From Nectonema munidae (lineage: Eukaryota > Nematomorpha > Nectonematoida > Nectonematidae), in assembly GCA_030549495.1 (NCBI GenBank), contig JAUIRK010000268.1, positions 1 through 64,000 on the forward strand: DNA of 64,000 bases, written 5' to 3'. The notes under the pieces were generated by a model. It was not told the DNA's origin and ran no database searches. It worked only from the letters and a program-made list of their open reading frames with translations. Each line of letters begins with the position of its first letter. The stretch's first letter is position 1. Shown one piece after another: positions 12,500 to 23,590 of this stretch. The position numbers and the translations under genes are program-made.

Positions 12500-14968
12500 T
12501 TAACCGTATTAGTGATGTGGTAAATTTGTCCGCTCAAGTGCTGGAGGACGTCCCATTTTTCCCAGATATTAAAAAGTTTTTATAAATATTTTTAATGTTA
12601 CATATATATTTTAACTATGCTAAATTCAGTGGTGATCTCCATTTTTTATGAAAATTAATCAAACCTGTAAAAAATTGATTTAAATGTGACAGCTCATCTC
12701 AAAAATGAAACTTTTTATCTAAATAATTACATAAAGTTTTTTACACATATATATCCATTTTCAAATATGCTGAATTCCGTGGTGATATTCATTTTTTATG
12801 AAAATCAATCAAACCTATCAAAAAATTGATTTATATATGACAGAAAGAAACTTTTTATCTAAGTAATTATATAATGTTTTTTACACATATATACCCATTT
12901 TCAAGCACGCTGAATTCAGTGGTGATATTCGTTTTTTATGAAAATCAATCAAACCTATCAAAAAATTGATTTGCATATGTAGAATTTAATAGTGATGTTC
13001 ATTTTTTATAAAATTAATAAAACCTATCAAAAAAATCGATTAAACCTGTAAATCAATGTCAAATATTTAAATTCAAAATAAATTTTACTTGCAGTATTTC
13101 TCTGGTAATTATTTTCTTAATTTATTTAATAAACCAACTTTAGGTGTTTAATTCACTCAAAATATTTCATTTTTCAATAAATTATGTATTTCGATAGGAC
13201 CTCCATCTTTTTGGCTACAAATTCGTTATCGGCTCGTAGTCTCTATGTCATATTATAATTTACAGTATGTAATTTTGCTATTCATTCTATGATGATCCTT
13301 TCTTGGTAGCTCTTTTTTCATTGGAAATTTATTTTCTTTAATGTGTGTTTGAAAAAACTTTTAAAGGATCTTCTTGATGATCTTAGGCTTTTTTTTACCA
13401 GTATCGTGTATTTTATTATCACATCTGAATATTTGTCAATCAATCTCAATTCAAAAGTTTTTTTCTGATGAATCATTCGTCATGTTCATTGTTTACAAAA
13501 AGTTGTTCACCTTCATCTAAAAGATGCTCTCCTTCACCAAAAGGAAAAAGATAGACAAATTCAATTTAAATTAAAAAATATCTTGATAGTAACTAAATTC
13601 TCCCATATTGGCATCTGTGCCATTTTTGATAACCTTGATTTATTGTAAATTTTCAGATTTCCTGCCATTTTTAGTTAAATGATAATTGTAATCCTAGATG
13701 TTAAGCTATAGATTTAAATATTTTTCATTTGTAAAAGAGGGACTTCTTTTTCACGTTCAAAATCTTTTTTGAAGCCCCAATATTAGATCATTACACCACT
13801 TCCTAGTTCATTAGAACATGGTAGATCTTCCATTTAGTCAAGATACATATTTTTTTAATTATTTGTTTTGATCACATGTTCTCTTTTCAATTAGTTTTCA
13901 ACCTGGTTCCTTCTCTCATACAAATTTTCAAAAGATTTTATAATACGTTTTGTTTTTTTTTTAATAAATATTTCATACTCAAGATGATTGTAGAAAGTAT
14001 TATAAGCCAAAATATACAACAAAAAAGTATATTTTTACTATATAACTAATATACAACGATTTTTTGAAAAAATTTTACCGAACTAATTTTCAGGCATATA
14101 TTACTAATTCAATTGCCACTTCCATATGTTTTTAACCGTATTAGCCAAAATGGAGTACACAAATAAAATAAGCATAGTCGATTTTTTATAAAAATAGATA
14201 TCTTATTTGAAAGAGATATTTTATATTTTTGAAGACAGTATCTAGAAGTAAACCGAAAATCTGATTGAAGCATTTAGATATTTTTAAACCATAAATTCCA
14301 AACCTGATTCCAAAAATGAAACAAGCATCTTTCATTTGGCATAAAAACAGATATTTTATTTAAATTTCAAAAATATTTCCGTAGACATTAGACGTAAATC
14401 GTCTAAATGCGAAAACTGAATCCAGAAATGAAACCAGCATGGCCAATTTAGTAAACACATATATTTTATGTAAAATTTGAAGGAATGTGTTTGGAGACAA
14501 TTTTTTGAAGTAAACCGCAAATTTGATTAATACTTATAGGTATTTTCAAATCCTAAATGTAAAAAATGAAATTAGTATGGCCGATTTAGTATAAACAAAT
14601 ATATTTTATGTAAATTTTGAAGAAATATTTTATTAGATATATTTCTGATCAATCAAAATTTTGATTGACATTTTCTAAAAAGTAGTCATGATTATTGAAA
14701 AAATTAAATATATAAAGTGTTATGCGTTCAAAACTATATAATTATAAATTTTCAAGTATTATATAATATAGATAGATAGACCCTAAGTTATATGGTTAAC
14801 TACAGATAATGTAAAAAATTTTGATTTTGATTGGCAGTTTTGGACATGAAATGGTCATTCAACTACCATGAAAATGGTATCAAAAGATGCAGCTAGCGAT
14901 TTTAGGAAAAGTCACGAAATTTGAAGGGATATGATTTAGCCAATTTTGTACAATTAATAAGTTTAAGT
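12500..14968 (+). mobile_element. piggyBac-like non-autonomous element, copy 1 (right terminus missing)
   Basis: Begins with TTAA at 12500-12503 followed by CCGTATTAGTG, a mutated version of the terminus seen intact in copy 2 (22678-25743). The order matches copy 2: a first minisatellite array of ~150-bp units (about three, 12590-13040), a unique core, a second array (three to four units, 14100-14640) and a 3' block ending at 14968. Copy 1 has about 450 bp of core (13020-13490) not present in copy 2; its minus strand shows short peptide-like stretches but no recognisable transposase motif. The right inverted repeat is absent, and similarity stops about 175 bp before the TUBGCP2 start. Confidence 0.75.
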
Positions 14969-15133
14969 GGTTATATGAATATGCTTCAAAATGACTACCT
15001 CGATTTCTTTAAAATTTGGATATAGTTGAACAAGTTTATCTAATTACAATGAATTGTTTTTTCAAAGATTATTCTATTTAGATTTCTGGATGTTTGACTT
15101 TTATTTAAATGTTCAAATGTTATTTCTTTTTAG

Positions 15134-15143
15134 CGTGTTTAAA
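15134..15143 (+). promoter_or_regulatory. Probable 3' splice acceptor just upstream of TUBGCP2 ATG
   Basis: TTATTTCTTTTTAG ends at 15133, a strong polypyrimidine-AG acceptor, with the ATG ten bases further on at 15144. This suggests a 5' untranslated exon or spliced-leader addition, and it decides the start: residues encoded from 15054 to 15143 are hydrophobic and unlike the family, so the Met at 15144 (MSNSDVSD) is preferred. Confidence 0.5.
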
Positions 15144-17135
15144 ATGTCAAATTCTGACGTGAGTGATTTGTCGAGTGTGAGCTGTTCTCTCTCTAAGTTG
15201 GCTACAGAAAAGACTAGGAAATCATGTGACATCTCGAAAACGATTGAAGAAAAGCTTCGAAAGAAGAGAGGAAATTTTTCCTTCAAAGAATATCGCAATC
15301 AAATATTTCGTCTATCCAACTTAAGTGAGTTTGAAGGAGACAGTGAGAATTTATTGCCTCCTAAAGATTTCTTGTCTCAAGAAAAGTTCATTCTGGCTGA
15401 CATTTTGACTATCTTTCAGAGTCTGAGGCCACCACTATTCATTAAGACTAGGCTGAGTGATGAAGGTCGCTTCAAGTATCACATAAGTAATGACTTTTTT
15501 GAACCAATAAAAAGCATTGCTTATAGAGTTCTAGAAGTTGCCTCTTACATTGAAATGCTTAATTCTTTCATTAGTAAGTATAAATACCATGTGGCATCTT
15601 CTGTACTATCAGAGTTTTGCTTCTTGCTCTCAGAGAAAGTGCAAACTTTTTTAATTTTCACTGCTCAACTTGAGACAAATCTCCGACATTTGACTCTTCA
15701 AAATTTGCTCTTGTATGTGCAAACTTGGATTTCTCCCTTAGAGACACTAGAATCTATTGTTTTTAAGCTGGAGAGTAATACCAAGTTGAGAAGCTGCGAT
15801 GTCTTAAATGTTCTCCATTGCGCGATCCTAACCTCGGATTGTCAAGAAAAGCTAACTCTTCTTCAACACTATATGCAAAAGTCTTCAAAAGAGTACTTCA
15901 AAATATTTACTCTCTGGATCTTTCATGGCATCATTAGGGATCCTTTGGAAGAGTTCTTTATCAAAGAAAATAAGTCATTATCTACCGAGCTACACTCTAT
16001 CCTGTCGGAAAGTAAGTACACCATTGTGGAAGAGTTGGTGCCGACATTTTTACACAAACTTTCTCAAAAGATGCTTAAAATTGGAATCCACTTAAAAATC
16101 CTTAAGCAATGCTCTAAAGAATCAATCGCTGATTCATCTCTCTCTAAAGATGAAAACATCGAGTATTCTTCTTGTGAAAAACTTGAGCTCATTCTTAAAC
16201 AACAACATATGAAAATGAGTAAAATCATCTTCAACCTTTTTTCCTCCCAATTTAATTTAATGGATGCCCTCCAGAGCATACGGCGCTACTACTTGATGCA
16301 GAGATCAGATGTCTTTATGAATTTCATAGCTTTAGCAGAGAATGAATTGGACCGAAATGTTGATGAAGTTAGGCCAATAAAGATTCAGTTCCTTTTCGAA
16401 GCTGCGATCCTTCACTCCGACTTCTTCCATCAATGTGATGCGTATTCTAGCTTGCTGTCCGTCAAAATATGTAATCATGATTTAGTCAAATACATCACTG
16501 AGATGACTAGCATTTCAACAGCGTCCAAATTACCAGCTTCATTCCCAAAATTAGAAGTGCAGTTATATAATAGAATAACACTCAACTTTAAACAGAATTG
16601 GCCGATAAATGTCGTTATCAATAATATTATCATAACAAAGTACAAACTTCTCTTCCAACACCTCTTCTCCATCACTTTCACCGAGTACAAATTGCTGAAG
16701 TATTGGAAAGAATTAACACAGAATCACAGACAACTACTTGCTCAACAAATCTTTTGTTACAAAATGTTAAAGTTTGTAAGTCGCTACAAATCCTATATCT
16801 TTTTCCACTCCATCGAGCCTTTGTGGAAGAAGTTTATTGATGGAATTGACGCAGAACGAATTAATTTAGAAGAGTTTGAAATCCAACATAAGCATGTACT
16901 AGAGTTGATCATTGAAAAGTCTTTCATAACCAAAATTGAAGTATTAGAAAACTTATATCAGCTTTTCGACTTCATCATTTCTGTTGTCAACGGATTCTTT
17001 GCATCTTGTAACGAAATACAACAGAATTTAGTGCCTTTAAATGAGAAATTCGAATCATACGTTAACTCGGTTAGTGATAAGATTGAAAAAGTTAATAGCC
17101 AAAAAAAATCTAGGACTCAGTCTTCCTTTATTTAA
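15144..17135 (+). CDS. TUBGCP2: Gamma-tubulin complex component 2 (GCP2)
   Basis: Encodes a 663-residue GCP2, the subunit that pairs with GCP3 to form the gamma-tubulin small complex nucleating microtubules at centrosomes and spindle poles. An acidic/basic N-terminal tail (1-70) is followed by the N-terminal GRIP domain (about 80-370) with EKFILADILTIF, FLIFTAQLE, GIIRDPLEEFF (262-272) and KYTIVEELVPTFLHKL; the C-terminal GRIP domain, which binds gamma-tubulin, spans about 372-650 with RRYYLMQRSDVFMNF, NWPINVVIN and KYKLLFQHLF. These match GCP2 better than GCP3. It is shorter than human GCP2 (about 900 residues): the N-terminal extension is reduced and the usual terminal ISRLDFNGFY-like tail is absent. 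The whole coding region lies in one exon. It is immediately downstream of a piggyBac-like copy. Confidence 0.93.
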   Translation: MSNSDVSDLSSVSCSLSKLATEKTRKSCDISKTIEEKLRKKRGNFSFKEYRNQIFRLSNLSEFEGDSENLLPPKDFLSQEKFILADILTIFQSLRPPLFIKTRLSDEGRFKYHISNDFFEPIKSIAYRVLEVASYIEMLNSFISKYKYHVASSVLSEFCFLLSEKVQTFLIFTAQLETNLRHLTLQNLLLYVQTWISPLETLESIVFKLESNTKLRSCDVLNVLHCAILTSDCQEKLTLLQHYMQKSSKEYFKIFTLWIFHGIIRDPLEEFFIKENKSLSTELHSILSESKYTIVEELVPTFLHKLSQKMLKIGIHLKILKQCSKESIADSSLSKDENIEYSSCEKLELILKQQHMKMSKIIFNLFSSQFNLMDALQSIRRYYLMQRSDVFMNFIALAENELDRNVDEVRPIKIQFLFEAAILHSDFFHQCDAYSSLLSVKICNHDLVKYITEMTSISTASKLPASFPKLEVQLYNRITLNFKQNWPINVVINNIIITKYKLLFQHLFSITFTEYKLLKYWKELTQNHRQLLAQQIFCYKMLKFVSRYKSYIFFHSIEPLWKKFIDGIDAERINLEEFEIQHKHVLELIIEKSFITKIEVLENLYQLFDFIISVVNGFFASCNEIQQNLVPLNEKFESYVNSVSDKIEKVNSQKKSRTQSSFI

Positions 17136-18808
17136 AAAACAATAATGCATTTATTTCTTATTAATTTATCTTCTTTTATAAAATTCGATACATTTTAAGA
17201 AAAATTTAATTTAGTAGTTATGGAACTAAACTCAATTATCTGAAGATACTGCAAAGTATCTCAAAAGAAATATTTTTATTTACTCCCTTTCAACTAAATT
17301 ACTTATAGCTAGAGGACGCTCCTATATAAAGTTTCGAGTGAATAGGAACTAGGACTGTAATGACACATGTGGTGATAAATTAATCGAGAAGCTTTTTATT
17401 GGATGAAATTTCTTAAGAAAGCTTGAAAAATTGAAGCTCTTTGGGTATCCTTAAATTAAAAGAGTGTTCAAAGACAATTAAATTATTTACTTCCTATAAC
17501 GCCCATGGTGAGCATCTTATTTTACATGTCTTCCATTGTTACAAGAAAGATTGAAGATAGATATGGAATGATTGAGAATGGTTTTTTGGTGGTTTAATAT
17601 GTTATACTATGTCTCAGTCATATTGTTAGATTCAAATAGGCTTTTCAAATGAAGAGCTCACATAAATATGCATTTCGATAAAAAATAAATTATCAAAAAT
17701 TGAATGTGTAGGGCGACTAATTTGAATTTTTTAATGTTATTTCCTTGTTTATAATCAATTTTTAACATACTTATAAGATTTGGGCACTAAAATTGTAAAG
17801 ATGAAAATTATCAAAGTAATAACTTGAGAGTATTACACTAGAAAGAGACTTCGCGTTGAACTAAACAATAATTATTATCTGTCTTGCGAAAAAAGTTACT
17901 TGAAAAACCCTTTAATTGATAGAACAACTGTTGCTTTGCATAAATATATAGGTTACCCCATGCAGCGATATTGAAAGGACTAACTAGGATTCATGAAAAA
18001 AATAAAATATACCTAACTTCTCATATGAAAGTATGTAATAGGAGTTCAATTCCTCCTAATTAGTCCTAGGCACTATTTTCGGGGACTTTGAGCTCGGGGT
18101 TTCAGAGCCAGAAAAATCCTATGGCTCAGGCTTCGTGGCAAAAATATTTAAGTGTCTGGCTCCGACTTTGACAATTTTTTTGGCAAGTTTTGAAAAATTT
18201 GTTGTAACACTGCTTGCTACATAACGAATATATAAAATTTATATTGTGAAGAATTAGACTCCTGTTTTTACTCTACGGAAGAAAATTGTATTAGTGTGGT
18301 CCATTGTTTTCAAATTTTAAACGTATATTTTTAGGTCATATAACGCTTTAGAATTTCTTGAGAGTATTAAAATTTGAGAGAAATCCTAATATCTGAAGAA
18401 CTTTGCAAAAAAGAGAATAAACGAATAAGAGTTTAAAAGTAAAGACAGGGAATTTATTAGCGATGTGTCGATGAATTGGCACCGCCTTGTTCGGTTCCTT
18501 TTTAAGTGGCATAGCTAAATTTTCCAAAGTTTAGCGATTTTCGAGCCGAGTTTTATTTTTAATTTGAATAAAATCATATTTTTTACTTTTTCCATCACAC
18601 GCATGTAAAAATGTAACAAAAGAAGGTAGAAAAAGAGATATGTAATCACGCTGGTAACTGAAAATGTGGTTGTGAGCGAGAATATAGAAAAATTCTTTCT
18701 TTGACACCAACATTGGAATACACGATAAGAATAAGTGAGCTTTGTTTTATTAACAGTTCAAACCCTCAGTGATAGCTTTTTTTTAATACTTTTATATCTT
18801 TCTGAAAG
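17136..18808. other. Intergenic region downstream of TUBGCP2
   Basis: AT-rich; no convincing gene. Around 18070-18200 there is a GC-richer patch with CTCCGACTTTG and GAGCTCGGGG, distantly like the GAGTCGGAGTC dispersed family found at 33, 40 and 45 kb. No clear polyadenylation signal immediately after the GCP2 stop. Confidence 0.4.
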
Positions 18809-18941
18809 CTTGGCAAGGTTGAATATGAGGTTACAAAACAGGGAGATGTTGATATCATTAGAAAGAATGGCAACAACTAATAGGCCTCAAGTTAAAAAAT
18901 TGAATACGTTTTTTGATTTCTTAGAAGATTCCATTTATTGA
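18809..18941 (+). other. Possible terminal coding exon, unrecognised
   Basis: After a weak acceptor (TATCTTTCTGAAAG) an open stretch reads LARLNMRLQNREML, then ISLERMATTNRPQVKKL, and ends FFDFLEDSIY plus stop; an AATAAA lies about 35 bases beyond. Composition looks protein-like and differs from the surrounding random ORFs. It could be a last exon of an undetected gene, a degenerate retrocopy, or chance. I do not recognise the family. Confidence 0.2.
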
Positions 18942-18944
18942 TTA

Positions 18945-19877
18945 ACCTATGTATCCTTATTTATTTTCTGATTCAAAATAAAAAAGTTTACGGAAATAGA
19001 ATTTGAAGAGGTTACTATTTTTTTATAGCGAAATAAACTCAAATTCTTAACTTGAAACATTTTGAACAAAAATTTGAGGGGAAAAATGCATCAATCCAAA
19101 ATGTCACTAAATAGGTTCAATGTCGCTTTAAAACATAATTTTCACCCAACTGCTTCCAAATAATGGACAGAACGTCTCTTCCAACGCATGTAATATTTTT
19201 GAATTTCTTTGCATTATTCATACGAATTGTGAAATTATATTCTTATTAGATGTAGCGATACAAATCGAATCAAATTTTATTTACCATACGAGCAGAAAGT
19301 GTGCCCAAAAGCGTATTTTTCCCATCTCCATTTTCTTTCTTTTTTGTTTAATTTCTCCTTCCTATTTTTATAAAGTCACATAAAAAATATTGCCATTAAT
19401 TCCAGTTTCAACTTATTTAATTGAAACAAGTATCTCCAAGTTTGCGCTTTGTATTAAGTATCGATATCGGATAAGTGAATGTTCCAAGACCCTTTTCCCA
19501 GCTCTTGTTGATCTATATGCAAAGTTTTCTCTTTTTTGTCTCTCAAGAAGCTTCTATAATTTTAGACAATGTTATTTAATTTCTCACTATTACTTTTACA
19601 ATATGAAAATTAGGGCTTCGTTTTAAATCGTCTTGTAAATTTTATGTAATTATATTGCTTTAAACCCATTGAGAGGATCTCTATCCCATCCAATTTAGAT
19701 AAGCCCTTGTCTCTACATCCATCAAAGATTATTACAAGGACACAACACAAAATTATCGTAAAAATTCATTCAAACTAAAAATTTAAGAATAAAATTTTAA
19801 TAAATACAAAAATGAAAATGTGAAATCTTTGAAAATTGTGAATCTTCCATTTGAAGTAGCTCTAAGTAACCTTCGAA
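18945..19877. other. Intergenic, nothing recognised
   Basis: AT-rich spacer between the possible exon and BLOC1S2; contains ORFs up to 78 codons with no family resemblance. Confidence 0.5.
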
Positions 19878-20312
19878 CTATATAGAATCCTTATTATCTG
19901 GAATTTGAAAAGTATTTTGTATTTTATTGAACTTATATTGCAACTTTTTGCTAAATTCATTCAGTTTACAGGCACCTGTCTCCAATTGACCGATCTCTCT
20001 GTCCAGGTCATTTAGTTTATCACTGATATTTTGCACTAAACTTTCCAACTGGAGCTTAATGTGGGTTGAATGTTCTTCAAAGTTGTCATACTGATCCAAC
20101 AACTTGTCGTACCTTTTATCCATATTTTCATTCATTTCCCTAATAAGCATGTAATCTTCATAAACTCCACAACATAACTCACTTTGCATGTAATCACTCG
20201 TTTTCGTGAATGATTCGTTTCCTAAAGAAGGAATTAGGCGTGATAGAGCATCCAAACCATTTTCATCATAGGAATCAGTGCACGTAGGTTTTGATGAGGT
20301 ATTCTCTCCCAT
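19878..20312 (-). CDS. BLOC1S2: Biogenesis of lysosome-related organelles complex 1 subunit 2
   Basis: A 144-residue minus-strand protein matching BLOC-1 subunit 2 (BLOS2), a small coiled-coil component of BLOC-1 and of BORC, which act in sorting to lysosome-related organelles and in lysosome positioning. Residues 52-60 (EDYMLIREM) correspond to the conserved EDYKLLENM of the family, and 110-124 (LETGACKLNEFSKKL) to LEQAAYKLDAYSKKL; the intervening heptad pattern gives a coiled coil over about 50-135. Length is close to the human protein (142). The ATG is preceded on its own strand by possible acceptors (TTTAG and TTAAG), so a 5' untranslated exon or leader is possible. The coding region has no intron. 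No terminator-like signal is clear downstream. Confidence 0.9.
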   Translation of the reverse strand: MGENTSSKPTCTDSYDENGLDALSRLIPSLGNESFTKTSDYMQSELCCGVYEDYMLIREMNENMDKRYDKLLDQYDNFEEHSTHIKLQLESLVQNISDKLNDLDREIGQLETGACKLNEFSKKLQYKFNKIQNTFQIPDNKDSI

Positions 20313-21560
20313 CTTAACAAATTAAGATCTAAATATATTCATAAAACATTAATTTTAAAATTTGGTTGCCTATTATCAAATCAGTGAGTCTTGAATATTC
20401 ATACATTTAGGCTGAAGATTCATTTTAATATTTTTATTATAATTTCTTAAATATCATTCTGCATAACAAAAAATTCAGGAAACGTTCGTTTCTTTTAATT
20501 TTTTTTGTATATTTAGAAGGCACTGTATTATAAATTTGACTCTCCTTAATTATTATTTAAACTTTTCTTTCCCATTTAGCAACTTATTTTTTCACATTTT
20601 TATTTGCAGGTACTTCTATATATAGGACTCTTTTAATTATTTTATTTTTTCAAGCTAATTTTTAGTCTTCATACAGATGGCTCTTTATGGTATTCTATTA
20701 AACATAAATTTTCTGGAGATGATCCATCTGTGAGATCACAAAAACTAATTTATTTTGGAGTAATTAAACAAGTTTAAAATTTAGGATAATTTGAACTTAC
20801 CTTTGTCATATTAAATCCCATTTCAACCTTCCTCCACCTATTGTCAACTTTTAGCTAAATTGCCCTCTGTCTCTCCCTCAAAGTTGACATGATATGTGTT
20901 GGCTAAATGTCCGGGTACCGTAGAATCTTTGATCGAAGGTTTGTTAATACTGAAAATGGAACTTCTAATGTAATTTACACTATTTTGAAATAAAAAGAAT
21001 ATGCTTGAATCATTATTCCAAAACTTTATTTCTTTGTAAACCTAAATACTCACCCATTCTTCGATGGCAAAAGCAAAAGAGGGTTTATCAACAAGGAAAA
21101 AGATCAACTTTAATTTTTAAAAGGGGTGAATTTTAAATCAAAATAGTCTTAGAATCTTTTTCATATTAAGATATTTGCTCACCTCTAGTTTAGCAGAGAT
21201 TAGAAATAAGTATATTCATGTTGTTAGAAATTGGTTATTTTCAATATAAAATAATTAAATAGAGAATCTCACAATAAATTGCAAATATTTATTATAAAGT
21301 TACACAGGCATAAGATCGAATTTCAAAAATATTTTAAAAAATCTAAAAAATTCTGATTAATTTTATTATTATAGTAAAACCTGTCTGCTTCGGTAAAGCA
21401 AAATTACAGTAACGATATATACAGTAAATATATGGTTAATATTTTGTAAAATCGACAGGAATGGGATGTGAAGAAGAAGGTTGTGACTTGCGAGTAAAGA
21501 AAGCAGAAGAGGGAGTTAGAAAAATGATATAATGATGTATTGAAAATGAATGTTTTGTCA
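20313..21560. other. Intergenic region upstream of BLOC1S2
   Basis: AT-rich with no recognised coding. The segment close to 20313 should hold the BLOC1S2 5' region; no defined promoter motif could be identified. A run of about 14 G begins near 21590. Confidence 0.4.
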
Positions 21561-21639
21561 TGATGCAAGCGGAGTAATCGTCTTATAGAGGGGGGGGGGG
21601 GGGTAGTATGAGTTTATATTGGTGAAGCAGGTGAGCATG

Positions 21640-22070
21640 CGTGTGTAGGGTTCGTTGATGGATATTACATCGTATTGTTGATAAGGTTATCCCATGCGGT
21701 TTTTGAGTGATTTAAATTGATGTACAGGAAATTTAACATGTGAATTATATATAATGTTATTGTTTTGCGCTAGAATTTAATTGTTGTGATTTATACAAAA
21801 ACTGCATGTTTTAGATGTTGCGATATGTGGTAATTGCAATTAAAGCATGTGATCTTGGTTGGGTCGTTTGAGAGTGTGCAAGATGTTAATGAGTGTCCTA
21901 GATGGCTGCAGTTTGGGGGTGAGGCATTTCATTCTTGCTCCAAGTGACCATATTTGAGGCAGTTTTCGTTTTGTTCTGGGTTTAAAAAGCGTTAGGGTTA
22001 AGAGATTGTATCTTAGAAAGACTTTTAATTGATTACAAATGATTTAGCTGACGCTTTTTGTTGTGTATTC
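21640..22070 (-). pseudogene. LINE ORF1 (zinc-knuckle) remnant
   Basis: On the minus strand, in shifting frames, NCSHLGHSLTSCT and ITCFNCNYH read like the CCHC knuckles of a non-LTR retrotransposon ORF1, preceded by CLKYGH. The base composition (CA-rich on the minus strand) is like the LINEs at 29-32 and 37-40 kb. Badly degraded. Confidence 0.45.
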
Positions 22071-22079
22071 TTAAATTGA

Positions 22080-22359
22080 AAATAGATAGTACCCGTATGT
22101 GTAAATGGTATATATGTGTAAAAAATATTGTATACCCATTTAAACAAAGTTTATTTTTTAATTGAGCTGTCAAATATCAATCAATTTTTGACGTTTGATT
22201 AATTTTTATAAAAAATAAATGCCACGATCAGATTCGCAATCAATCATTTAGTAGGTTCACGCGAAAATTTTGTAATCATTCAAGAAAAACCGAGGGAGGG
22301 GGGTAAAATAGCCCCCCCCCCGTCACTGAGGAAATGAAAATAGGCCGCCACTAATAGGG
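22080..22359 (-). mobile_element. piggyBac-like element, truncated inverted copy
   Basis: CACTAATAGGG followed by TTAA at 22360-22363 is the same terminus as copy 2, here facing left. To its left are the C/G tracts seen at the copy 2 start and one unit of the ~150-bp minisatellite in reverse complement (TGACAGCTC, TGATTAATTTTTATAAAA). Truncated at about 22080. It lies head-to-head with copy 2, 318 bp away. Confidence 0.7.
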
Positions 22360-22363
22360 TTAA

Positions 22364-22677
22364 GATTGAAAAATAGATCTGCTTTAGTCAAAAATAAAAA
22401 TTCCAAGGTTAAATAACTCGTTATGACCCTGTGAGAGTCTGGATGTTCATACCTCACATGGATATCGATTTGTGTTTTCTCACTTACTTTATTCAAGACT
22501 TCATCAAGAGTTGATACTGCAAAATTATTCGAATTAACCATCATTTTCATTAAGTTTTCGCTAAATGATCGTTGGCATGTCTCTGCTGCTCTATTAGAAA
22601 TATGTGCAGATGTGGAAGTTAGAACCCAAAGAATTTCAGCTTTCAGAACTTCTTTCGAAAATTTATGTACGGTTTAA
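22364..22677 (-). pseudogene. hAT-like transposase N-terminal-region remnant
   Basis: Minus-strand reading KEVLKAEILWVLTSTSAHIS resembles the segment just after the zinc finger in KIAA1586/ZNF862-like hAT transposases (LKAEILW). It continues to about 22364. It appears to have been split by the piggyBac-like copy 2: minus-strand sequence on the far side (25750-25815, MSLKSINEASSSHS) has the same flavour. Inactive. Confidence 0.5.
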
Positions 22678-22789
22678 CCCTATTAGTGCTGGGCAAAATT
22701 TGTCCGCTCAAGTGCTGGGGTGGGGGCGTAAAGTGCCCCCCCCCCTATTTTTCTCAGATATTAATAAGTTTTAATAAATATTTTTAATG

Positions 22790-23590
22790 TTACATATATA
22801 TTTCAACTATGCTGAATTCAGTGGTGATGTCCATTTTTTATCAAATCTGTCAAAAAATTGATTTATATTTGACAGCTCATCTCAAAAAGGAACTTTTTAT
22901 TTAAATAATTAAGTTTTTTACACATGTATACCCATTTTCAAATATGTTGAATTCAGTGGTGATATTCATTTTTTATGAAAATCAATCAAACCTGTCAAAA
23001 AATTGATCTAAATGTGACAGCTCATCTCAAAAAGAAACTTTTTATCTAAATAATTATATAAAGTTTTTTACACATGTATACCTATTTTCAAATATGCTGA
23101 ATTCAGTGATGATATTCATTTTTTATGAAAATCAATCAAACCTGTCAAAAAATTGATCTAAATGTGACAGCTCATCTCAAAAAGGAACTTTTTATCTAAA
23201 TAAGTATATAAAGTTTTTCACAGATGTATACCCATTTTCAAATATATGCTGAATTTAGTGGTGATATTCATTTTTTATGAAAATCAATCAAACCTGTCTA
23301 AAAATTGATCTCAAAAAAAACTTTTTATCTAAATAAGTATATAAAGTTTTTTACACATGTATACCCATTTTCAAATATGCTGAATTCAGTGGTGATATTC
23401 ATTTTTTATGAAAATCAATCAAACCTTTCTAAAAATTGATCTAAATGTGACAGCTCATCTCAAAAAGAAACTTTTTATCTAAATAATTATATAAAGTTTT
23501 TTACACATTTATACCCATTTTCAAATATGCTGAATTCAGTGGTGATATTCATTTTTTTTATGAAAATCAATCAAACCTGTCAAAAAATTT
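22790..23590 (+). repeat. Minisatellite array A inside piggyBac-like copy 2
   Basis: About six head-to-tail ~150-bp units containing CCCATTTTCAAATATGCTG, AATTCAGTGGTGATATTC and GTGACAGCTCATCTC. One unit is shortened by about 17 bp. Copy 1 has only about three units, so unit number varies between copies. Confidence 0.85.

Noticed and set aside
15054-15143. Upstream in-frame Met extending GCP2 by 30 residues
   Set aside because: The residues are translated polypyrimidine tract before a strong acceptor AG and do not resemble GCP2.
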